Shown here: positions 1 through 4,548 of the stretch, piece after piece
How positions within the stretch are numbered: position 1 is the stretch's first letter
Layout of the letters: each line of letters starts with the position of its first letter
Source: a bacterium HR36
GTDB lineage: Bacteria; Planctomycetota; Planctomycetia; Gemmatales; HRBIN36
Reading direction: 5' to 3'
Length of the DNA: 8,019 nt
Assembly: GCA_002898995.1 (NCBI GenBank)
Contig: BEIM01000146.1
Location: forward strand, 1 to 8,019
Notes under the pieces: generated by a model
Databases searched by the model: none
Told to the model about the DNA's origin: nothing
Seen by the model: the letters and a program-made list of their open reading frames with translations, nothing else
Translations under genes and position numbers: made by a program

Positions 1-261
1 TGCGAAGAAAAATGCTGTTGCCTCGGAGGGCGACGCCCGACGGCTAGCCGTACTTCCACCGCTTCTCGTGGCTGAGGCACTCTCCGACCCACTCTTTCAT
101 AGCGATTAGACCGCCGCTGCTCCCTGCGTTACCTAGGGGCCGAGCCGTAATTTTTCGACCCCTGTCCTCGGTGAGGCCCGCCGACCCAGCTGGTCCTGCC
201 ACTGCGCCAGGCCCTTAGGGCGAGGACATCGTCTTCACCATATTCAAGGAGGGTTCGCAAC
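1..261. other. Spacer with no convincing gene; possible decayed coding tail
   Basis: No complete gene can be supported here. Read on the minus strand from about 300 down to 130, a frame different from the transposase relic encodes a short peptide containing ELRTLLEYGEDDVLALRAW. This recalls the C-terminal Y-N-x-D-D-V-x-A-L motif of RNase H-like/RecB-type exonuclease domains (PF13482-like), although the usual Asn is Gly here. It lacks any upstream domain and soon runs into a stop, so it is at most a remnant. A short hairpin, GGGCG/CGCCC, lies near 28-38. Confidence 0.3.
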
Positions 262-561
262 TCAGCCTCGTCGCAACCGCCGCGGTCTCGGTCGCGCATG
301 CGTATTCGCGATAAACCGCCACACGCGTTTCATCGCGTGCTTAGCCAAGCCTTGGCATTGCCTGGCCAACAATCTGCCCAGTTCCGGCAAACTCACGCGA
401 CCAACGCAAACGGCCACGGCCACGATGTGGGCGAGGGTATGGCCCTGCCACTTGTGCACGTCCGAGCATACACCGCTAATCCAAGTCAGGACGTCCACGG
501 CTGTCATAGCGCGCCCTGCTTGTACCTGCTCTGCGGAAGCCAGAGATATGCCAATTCCCAT
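262..561 (-). pseudogene. IS4-like transposase, N-terminal remnant
   Basis: The 99-residue frame resembles the N-terminal region of IS4-family transposases: HKWQGHTLAHIVAVAV, then GRVSLPELGRLLA, then LAKHAMKRVWRFIAN. This is the helical DNA-binding part that precedes the DDE catalytic domain in intact members of about 350-450 residues. After FIANTH the match stops, the frame becomes Arg-rich (ARPRPRRLRRG) and ends, and none of the other frames from 1 to 261 shows catalytic-domain sequence. The copy is therefore truncated and cannot be active. Translation could begin at ATG 561 or at the inner ATG at 507 (MTAVDVLTW), which fits the family start better. No terminal inverted repeats or target duplications were found. 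The family call rests on remembered motif similarity only. Confidence 0.6.
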
Positions 562-591
562 TAGCGTCCGTGGCTGTCGGAGTGGGCCCTC

Positions 592-620
592 GTTGTATCT
601 GGGAAGCTTCTCAAAGTCAA
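592..620 (-). promoter_or_regulatory. Sigma70-type promoter of the transposase remnant
   Basis: On the minus strand TTGACT (615-620) is followed after exactly 17 bases by TACAAC (592-597). These match the sigma70 consensus hexamers at 5 of 6 and 4 of 6 positions. The -10 box lies about 30 bases upstream of the ATG at 561. Position and spacing suit a promoter carried by the mobile element; activity is inferred. Confidence 0.4.
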
Positions 621-716
621 GAATTACATAACTCCTTGCTCAAAAACCACTTCGAAGACATCCCCAAGTTGTTCTACCCGCCAGCAAGACTGGAGATGCG
701 TCGGCCTTTACAGAAC

Positions 717-745
717 TTGACAAAAACACCGGGTCTGGGTAATCG
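717..745 (+). promoter_or_regulatory. Possible promoter of the GT4 gene
   Basis: A perfect -35 box, TTGACA (717-722), stands 17 bases before TAATCG (740-745), which is a poor -10 box. The preceding TGGG gives a weak extended -10 character. The gene starts 20 bases after this box, so the leader would be very short. A guess based on the -35 box alone. Confidence 0.25.
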
Positions 746-765
746 CGTGGGCGAGGAAACTGACC

Positions 766-1980
766 ATGCGAGTCCTAGTCAATGTATGGTCAGGTCTGGG
801 TCCGCCGGCAGGCGTTGGGCACTACGCCCGTCAACTCGTCGCTGCCTTGCAGCAAACCGCAGCGGCGGGCGATGCGGCAATCGTGTTCCCCCAGGGTGGG
901 CTGGCGCGGTGGTACCAAGGCCGCACTCAGGCTCCCGACCCGCGTCGTGGGTTCGCTGGCCGGCAGACGGGAGCTCTTCAGGTCTCCTTCCAATGGCTTT
1001 CGTGCGGGGCAAGCTGGATGAACGGAGCGAGCATAGCGGCGCGCGAAGCACTGCGCTGGTACCTGGGGAGACGGTTGCGCTCGCAGCTGCGCACCGTGCG
1101 CGCGGATTTGTACCACGAACCGAATTTCGTACCTCTCTGTTTCGATGTGCCTACCGCTATCACCGTCCACGATCTCTCGCCGATACTTTTTCCACAATGG
1201 CATCCGAGCTACCGTGTTCGCTGGCTGGAAAAGTACCTGGAGCGGAGCCTGATACACGCGCAGCACATACTCACCGTTTCCGAGTTCACTCGGCAGGAGC
1301 TTATCAAACATTGCGGGATTGCCCCTGAGCGCATCCAGGTCACTTATCCTGGAGTGCGTTCGCGTCTGCGCCCGTGTTCGCGGTCCCAGGTGCGCTTCGC
1401 CTTGGCCAAGCTAGGTTTACCCACAGACTATCTGCTATTTGTTGGCACACTGGAGCCGCGGAAAAACCTGGAGCTGGTGTTGCGGGCATATCTCCGTTTG
1501 CCGCGCAGTTATCGCCAAGCGGTGCCTTTTGTGCTGGTGGGAAAATATGGCTGGCAAGCGGAGCGCTTGGCCGAGTTGATCGCGACTACGGGTCCCAGCG
1601 AGGGGATTTATTCGCTCGGCTACGTTCCCGAGGACTGGCTGGTGGCCCTCTACAACGGCGCCCGCGCTCTGGTGTACCCATCTCTGTACGAGGGATTCGG
1701 CTTGCCGCCGATGGAAATGCTAGCTTGCGGTGGGCAAGTAATCGTCGCGGATTTACCCGTGTTTCGCGAAACGCTGGCGTCCTATGCCATCCGCGTGCCT
1801 GCAGATGATGCCGACGCCTGGTATGGTCTTTTACGTCGCCTGGTCGTCCACGGTGAATGCACCGCCGCTCCTAATTGGGCCGCCGTCGTCTGGGCTGGGC
1901 GATTTACCTGGGAAAATTGCGCCCGCCAAACCTGGCAGGCATTCACGAGCCCGCCCGTCGCAACCCACTTGGCCGCATGA
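766..1980 (+). CDS. Glycosyltransferase family 4 (GT-B fold), mannosyl/glucosyl type
   Basis: A 404-residue cytoplasmic retaining glycosyltransferase that would move a sugar from a nucleotide sugar to an envelope or exopolysaccharide acceptor. The N-terminal acceptor domain has the glycine motif GVGHYARQL (16-24) and YHEPNFVP (116-123), followed by ITVHDLSPILFP and LTVSEFTRQEL (169-179). The C-terminal donor domain starts near 222 with LLFVGTLEPRKNL, which supplies the donor-phosphate-binding Arg/Lys. It ends with the E-x7-E signature EGFGLPPME (E309 and E317), the hallmark of GT4. Length is normal for the family. ATG 766 is chosen because GAGGA at 753-757 lies 8 bases upstream. No other polysaccharide gene is adjacent, so donor and acceptor cannot be named. 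The next gene pair converges from the opposite strand. Confidence 0.9.
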   Translation: MRVLVNVWSGLGPPAGVGHYARQLVAALQQTAAAGDAAIVFPQGGLARWYQGRTQAPDPRRGFAGRQTGALQVSFQWLSCGASWMNGASIAAREALRWYLGRRLRSQLRTVRADLYHEPNFVPLCFDVPTAITVHDLSPILFPQWHPSYRVRWLEKYLERSLIHAQHILTVSEFTRQELIKHCGIAPERIQVTYPGVRSRLRPCSRSQVRFALAKLGLPTDYLLFVGTLEPRKNLELVLRAYLRLPRSYRQAVPFVLVGKYGWQAERLAELIATTGPSEGIYSLGYVPEDWLVALYNGARALVYPSLYEGFGLPPMEMLACGGQVIVADLPVFRETLASYAIRVPADDADAWYGLLRRLVVHGECTAAPNWAAVVWAGRFTWENCARQTWQAFTSPPVATHLAA

Positions 1981-1992
1981 CTATGTCTTTGT

Positions 1993-2030
1993 GGAATTGT
2001 CCCGCTTAGGGCCCGCGCCGCAACAATTCC
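1993..2030. terminator. Inverted repeat between convergent genes, possible bidirectional terminator
   Basis: GGAATTGT (1993-2000) and ACAATTCC (2023-2030) form a perfect 8-bp inverted repeat with a 22-base loop. It spans the stop codon of the minus-strand gene and lies just after the glycosyltransferase stop. There is no T run, so intrinsic termination is uncertain. Confidence 0.3.
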
Positions 2031-2362
2031 TGCACTACTTCTGCCACCAGGGCCGGGTCACGGCGGCTCAGGATGTGTTCGATTCGCGACGAGGGAATCT
2101 CCAGCTGCCTCAGAACCTGCCGCGTTCGCTCCCACAAACGCTCGCGCTTTTTCCCCTCGGCCAAATACAAATCGCCGACCAATTCTTCCAGCCGCCGCAG
2201 TAAGTTATTCGGGAGGTTCTCATAATAACGGCGGATCACTTCCCGCTGGTACGGGGTATAGTCGCGGGGTTGATCAGCGGATGGAGCCACGTCAGGAGTC
2301 CTGGGAAAGGATTCGGCCAATTGTTCACGGTCTGAGTTATTTTCAGAGAGCCAGGCGCACAA
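2006..2362 (-). CDS. Conserved protein of unknown function, downstream of rpsU
   Basis: A 118-residue soluble, charged and probably all-helical protein. I recognise the type from planctomycete genomes but know no function. Residues 1-33 look disordered (Ser/Asp/Pro-rich). The core begins at YTPYQREVIRRYYENL (35-50), continues with RRLEELVGDLYLAEGKKRERLW (56-77) and ends with SSRIEHILSRRDPALVAEVVQELL (91-114). The start is a TTG: GAGGAG on the minus strand (2371-2376) stands 8 bases before it, an in-frame TGA lies just upstream, and there is no internal Met. It follows rpsU by 48 bases with no terminator between them, so the two are probably cotranscribed. That suggests, without proof, a link to translation. 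Confidence 0.75.
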   Translation of the reverse strand: MCAWLSENNSDREQLAESFPRTPDVAPSADQPRDYTPYQREVIRRYYENLPNNLLRRLEELVGDLYLAEGKKRERLWERTRQVLRQLEIPSSRIEHILSRRDPALVAEVVQELLRRGP

Positions 2363-2410
2363 AATCTCAGCTCCTCAGTTGCGCCAGTGCTCGGAGCAAT
2401 AACGGTTGGG

Positions 2411-2614
2411 CTAACCTTCGGCCAGCTGGGCTTGCCGCTTGCGGATGGCCTTCAGTTTGCGTAACCGCTGCCGCCGACGTTGCTCGCTCGGCTTTTCGTA
2501 GTATTCATGCCGACGAACTTCTTTAGGAATACCGCTGCGTTCCAGGAGCTTTTTAAAGCGTTTCACCGCTTGTTCAATAGACTCGTTGGGACGCAATTTC
2601 ATTTTTAGCGGCAT
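2411..2614 (-). CDS. rpsU: 30S ribosomal protein bS21
   Basis: A 67-residue, very basic protein of the 30S subunit platform, near the 3' end of 16S rRNA, that helps in translation initiation. The family pattern is complete: KLRPNESIEQAVKRFKKLLE (6-25), the short linker SGIPKEVRRHEYYEKPSE, then a basic tail (RRRQRLRKLKAIRKRQ). Length is usual for bS21. The ATG start is fixed by a strong Shine-Dalgarno, AAGGAGG on the minus strand (2619-2625), 4 bases upstream. It has its own promoter (-10 box at 2707-2712) and a structured leader of about 85 bases. It is the first gene of a likely two-gene unit with the 118-residue protein. Confidence 0.95.
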   Translation of the reverse strand: MPLKMKLRPNESIEQAVKRFKKLLERSGIPKEVRRHEYYEKPSEQRRRQRLRKLKAIRKRQAQLAEG

Positions 2615-2653
2615 TCGTCCTCCTTTTATGCAGGTGTAAATGAATGGGCAGGC

Positions 2654-2696
2654 CCGACCATAATTTCGGCACGACCGCAGACAGTTTTCTACTGCG
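2654..2696 (-). promoter_or_regulatory. Structured 5' leader of rpsU
   Basis: Between the predicted transcript start (near 2700) and the ribosome binding site the minus strand can form two small hairpins. One is CGCAG/CTGCG (2692-2696 with 2676-2680), with an inner AG/CT pair and an AAAA loop. The other is CCGA/TCGG (2666-2669 with 2654-2657). They may serve autoregulation, which is common for ribosomal-protein leaders, but the stems are short. Confidence 0.25.
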
Positions 2697-2706
2697 CGGG
2701 CAGGAT

Positions 2707-2740
2707 ATTATAGGCCAACCGCGCATGGTTGCCACAGCAA
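2707..2740 (-). promoter_or_regulatory. rpsU promoter, TTGCTG-N22-TATAAT
   Basis: On the minus strand a perfect TATAAT (2707-2712) lies about 92 bases before the rpsU start codon. The nearest -35-like hexamer is TTGCTG (2735-2740), 22 bases upstream rather than the usual 17. The pssA promoter in this window has the same pair of hexamers at the same distance. The -10 box is convincing; the role of TTGCTG is uncertain. Confidence 0.55.
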
Positions 2741-2837
2741 GTTGGCGCGTTCTTTGCGTGGGTTGCTGAGGAGCACAACCTCCAACTGACCAATATCCCG
2801 CTGGCTTGCGTAACACCTTATCAGGTAGCAGCTTCCG

Positions 2838-2897
2838 AAAATTGCCAGGCAGTTACGGCAACATTCAGCTTGCCTTTTGCACCACAGGCCCTGGCAA
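2838..2897 (-). terminator. Nested inverted repeat with T run, terminator of the chorismate-lyase-like gene
   Basis: Reading the minus strand, TTGCCAGG (2890-2897) pairs perfectly with CCTGGCAA (2842-2849). Inside lies a second hairpin, GGCAA (2870-2874) with TTGCC (2857-2861). TTTT (2838-2841) follows the outer stem directly. It sits about 75 bases after the stop of the upstream minus gene and well before the rpsU promoter, where a terminator is expected. The long loop and short T run make it imperfect. Confidence 0.45.
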
Positions 2898-2969
2898 CTA
2901 TGATTTGAACCAAACTGGGCGAGTCGCGCAGTTGTTGGAAAGGGGCGGCATTTTCAACGGCAGCAAGCA

Positions 2970-3563
2970 TCATTGTGTTGCCAACGGCAACGGTGCCGAC
3001 ACCTCCAGCAACTCCACGGTGGGCTGACGATTACAGTGAATCACCGCGATCCGGCCATAGGTCTCACGAGGCTGAGCTAGACCGAACCACCTGCACAGCG
3101 CCGCATCGGGCACAACCTGCAAATAGGCCAGCGGCTCAATGTAACGCAGAACGTTGTGCGCGATGAGAATATAACCCAAAGGCGTATCCTCACGCAGAAT
3201 AGCGGCACGAACGGCAGGGGGGCACAGCTCAAGATGGATGCGCATAATCCCGAACTGTACAGGGCACTGCTCGCGCAACAGCAAAATTTTGCGGCCGTAC
3301 CACGCATCGCTTACCCGCCTCGCCAAGACCTGCAATCGCACTGGCCCCCCGTGAAACGCCTCCATCGTTACCGTCATATGCTCGTGATGCACCAATAACC
3401 GATGGTACGGTGGCGGCACGGAGGCTGGCGGCACAATTCGATAGCTCGGCCAACTCGTGTCGCCGAACAATTGGTAGAGCGATTTTAGCGTTTCCAGGAA
3501 CGCAGGTTTGTCGGGCAAGGCAGGATCCGCAGCGGAGGCTCTGAAATTACCAAAGCCTGCCAC
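2970..3563 (-). CDS. Chorismate-lyase-like (UbiC/DUF98 fold) protein
   Basis: A 197-residue protein without membrane segments. Its pattern recalls the chorismate pyruvate-lyase fold (UbiC and DUF98-type relatives, which make 4-hydroxybenzoate from chorismate). HRLLVHHEHMTVTMEAFHG (54-72) matches the domain entry, followed by VRLQVLARRV. YGRKILLL (89-96) would carry the Arg that binds substrate, with R91 aligned to UbiC Arg76. TPLGYIL (127-133) holds the conserved Gly. TYGRIAVIHCNRQPTVELLEV (168-188) is the closing strand pair with the acidic residue (E184 or E187) in the place of UbiC Glu155. The assignment is from remembered motifs; enzyme activity is not shown. The start is a GTG without a clear ribosome binding site, lying inside a hairpin; an in-frame stop 4 codons upstream prevents a much longer form. 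A TTG at residue 16 is an alternative start. Confidence 0.6.
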   Translation of the reverse strand: MAGFGNFRASAADPALPDKPAFLETLKSLYQLFGDTSWPSYRIVPPASVPPPYHRLLVHHEHMTVTMEAFHGGPVRLQVLARRVSDAWYGRKILLLREQCPVQFGIMRIHLELCPPAVRAAILREDTPLGYILIAHNVLRYIEPLAYLQVVPDAALCRWFGLAQPRETYGRIAVIHCNRQPTVELLEVSAPLPLATQ

Positions 3564-3615
3564 TAGGCAGGTTCATCAGCCAGCTCCGCCTTCGGTCAGG
3601 CAGTGAGGCGGCTGA
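3556..3615 (-). promoter_or_regulatory. Hairpin leader of the chorismate-lyase-like gene
   Basis: Two stems lie just before and on the GTG start codon (minus strand). The upstream one pairs TCAGCC (3610-3615) with GGCTGA (3576-3581), or alternatively CCGCCT (3606-3611) with AGGCGG (3586-3591). The second pairs CCTGCC (3566-3571) with GGCAGG (3556-3561) around a 4-base loop, and the GTG codon (3561-3563) straddles the loop and stem. Such folding could hide the start codon; regulation is an inference. Confidence 0.35.
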
Positions 3616-3631
3616 CATAAATTCAAGACGC

Positions 3632-3916
3632 TTGGCCCAAATGTTTCCAACCGTTCACCTTCAATCCTATCTTACGTTCGAGCTTCCCCTTCTGTTCGTC
3701 AATCGACCATCCGCACGGGATAAGGCTTTAAATCCACCACTCCATAACAGCGTCCTCTATAGCTGGTTATTCAACATTGGACACCCCGGCCATTTGCTCC
3801 CCACCTTTACCCTCTGGCAACAATGGCCAGCACACCTTGGTAGCGTGCCCTTTAAACGTCTGCGCCCAATTCGCAAAATGACTCGGTTTCTTCGTTCACG
3901 CCACGTCTCAGCCTAA
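3632..3916 (+). CDS. Doubtful small reading frame before an orphan terminator
   Basis: A 94-residue frame (91 if begun at ATG 3641) with no recognised domain and rich in Pro, Leu, His and Arg. No Shine-Dalgarno sequence precedes either start, and codon choice looks mixed. The only support is position: its TAA ends at 3916, one base before a stable hairpin (3917-3945), and a good + strand terminator follows at 3967-3996. It is listed because it could be the gene that the terminator serves, but a non-coding RNA is equally possible. Confidence 0.15.
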   Translation: MAQMFPTVHLQSYLTFELPLLFVNRPSARDKALNPPLHNSVLYSWLFNIGHPGHLLPTFTLWQQWPAHLGSVPFKRLRPIRKMTRFLRSRHVSA

Positions 3917-3955
3917 CGCTTCACGCTGTCAGCGCCCCAGAAGCGGCTGGCTGAC
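3917..3955 (+). other. Pair of mutually exclusive stems
   Basis: CGCTTC (3917-3922) pairs with GAAGCG (3940-3945), enclosing an inner CGCT/AGCG hairpin (3924-3934). Alternatively GTCAGC (3928-3933) pairs with GCTGAC (3950-3955). The two cannot form together, and both lie directly upstream of the terminator at 3967-3996. This is the layout of an attenuator or of the 3' half of a small RNA. Confidence 0.35.
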
Positions 3956-3966
3956 CCATTGCCATC

Positions 3967-3996
3967 ACGTTCGCATCGGTGCGATCGTCTTTTTTT
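3967..3996 (+). terminator. Orphan Rho-independent terminator
   Basis: ACG-T-TCGCA (3967-3975) pairs with TGCGA-T-CGT (3980-3988) around a TCGG tetraloop: eight pairs with one T/T mismatch. One C and then seven T (3990-3996) follow. This is a textbook intrinsic terminator on the + strand. No recognised + strand gene lies upstream within about 2 kb (the GT4 gene ends at 1980), so it implies a transcript not otherwise accounted for. Confidence 0.6.
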
Positions 3997-4001
3997 CCGA
4001 T

Positions 4002-4016
4002 GCAGCGCTGCGCAGC
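4002..4016. repeat. Overlapping 10-bp palindromes
   Basis: GCAGCGCTGCGCAGC contains two perfect 10-bp palindromes, GCAGCGCTGC (4002-4011) and GCTGCGCAGC (4007-4016), sharing their central GCTGC. It starts within the right arm of the 7-bp inverted repeat GCATCGG/CCGATGC (3973-3979 and 3997-4003). It could be a protein-binding site; no function is known to me. Confidence 0.35.
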
Positions 4017-4297
4017 TTGGCCGGGGAGCTGACGGAAGATAGCTTTTTCGCTGTGTATTTCTGGCTATCGAGCGTGCCTGCGCAGTGGCGTTTGCGCTGC
4101 TCTGACCACGGCGACCCAGGGGACGCAGAGAAAACCGCTGACCTTCGCGTAGTGTGCCGGAGCGTGCCACGACGTGCTGAGTCGAGCGCTCCTGAATCAT
4201 CCGCGTAACCAGTGTCGGAACCGAAATCCACTCCGCTGAAAAATGCGCTGGCTAGGGCAAAGCTTGGAGAAAAGCTCCCACACCAATTAGTAGCCCC

Positions 4298-4373
4298 TTG
4301 CGTCCTGCACGCAACAAGCTCAGCCAAAGACCACGGCAGCGGATCTGCCAAGCGGCGTACGCGACAAGCTCGG
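4298..4373. repeat. Hairpin and imperfect 15-base direct repeat
   Basis: TTGCGT (4298-4303) and ACGCAA (4309-4314) form a perfect 6-bp stem with a 5-base loop. The right arm begins ACGCAACAAGCTCAG (4309-4323), which recurs 50 bases later as ACGCGACAAGCTCGG (4359-4373), 13 of 15 identical. Only two copies are present. Confidence 0.35.
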
Positions 4374-4386
4374 GGGATATCGCTGG

Positions 4387-4440
4387 CAACGCCTGAACGC
4401 GTTGAGGACTTGGGTTCTTTTTTTCGGTCCGCCCCCAAGT
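4387..4440 (+). other. Hairpin and 7-bp inverted repeat with a T7 loop
   Basis: CAACGC (4387-4392) pairs with GCGTTG (4399-4404). Just after it, ACTTGGG (4408-4414) pairs with CCCAAGT (4434-4440), and the 19-base loop contains seven T (4418-4424). The first stem lies 13 bases before the T run, farther than in a normal terminator, so a terminator insulating pssA is possible but not clear. Confidence 0.3.
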
Positions 4441-4473
4441 TGTGGGAAAACCGACAGGGACTAGCGTGATTTT

Positions 4474-4507
4474 TTGCTGGAATGACGTCCGGAGGAGTGG
4501 CTATAAT
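4474..4507 (+). promoter_or_regulatory. pssA promoter, TTGCTG-N22-TATAAT
   Basis: A perfect TATAAT (4502-4507) lies about 41 bases before the pssA start codon, giving a leader of roughly 35 bases. TTGCTG (4474-4479), inside a T-rich stretch, stands 22 bases upstream of it. The context TGGC before TATAAT is close to an extended -10 element. The rpsU promoter has the same arrangement. Confidence 0.55.
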
Positions 4508-4548
4508 GATGGCAAGTGTAGCTCGAGAACTGCTACGGAGATAGTCGA

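Larger units (their letters stand above)
562..765. other. Spacer between transposase remnant and glycosyltransferase
   Basis: No coding signal was recognised on either strand. It contains the minus-strand promoter at 592-620 and, near its right end, a possible + strand promoter at 717-745. It is probably a mixture of insertion-sequence edge and upstream region of the glycosyltransferase. Confidence 0.4.
3564..4548. other. Long spacer without a recognised gene, rich in inverted repeats
   Basis: No open frame here gives a recognisable or convincingly protein-like product. A + strand frame at 3632-3916 (TTG start, no ribosome binding site, few acidic residues) is the only one with an adjacent terminator. 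+ strand frames at 4017-4208 and 4212-4469 share one frame, and a minus frame at 3965-4564 overlaps the pssA promoter; both look like chance. The spacer does hold structured DNA: stems at 3917-3955, an intrinsic terminator ending at 3996, palindromes at 4002-4016, hairpins at 4298-4314 and 4387-4404, and a 7-bp inverted repeat at 4408-4440. It may contain an unannotated small RNA or a decayed gene. Confidence 0.4.

Noticed and set aside
790..1311. 173-residue minus-strand frame inside the glycosyltransferase
   Set aside because: Antisense shadow of the GT4 gene; no domain or ribosome binding site supports it.
570..1328. 252-residue + strand frame overlapping the glycosyltransferase
   Set aside because: It is rich in Arg, Ser and Pro with no domain and overlaps a gene with clear GT4 motifs; it is an alternative-frame shadow.
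2574..2816. 80-residue minus-strand frame upstream of rpsU
   Set aside because: It overlaps the rpsU promoter, leader and first codons and has no protein-like features.
2895..2925. TGGTTCAAATC on the minus strand, recalling the T-loop of a tRNA
   Set aside because: The flanking 5-base arms do not pair (TTTGG against CATAG) and no acceptor, D or anticodon arms can be drawn.
4017..4469. Two + strand frames (4017-4208 and 4212-4469) in register, separated by one stop, possibly a broken gene
   Set aside because: Neither part resembles a known protein and no ribosome binding site is present. The sequence is better described by its inverted repeats.
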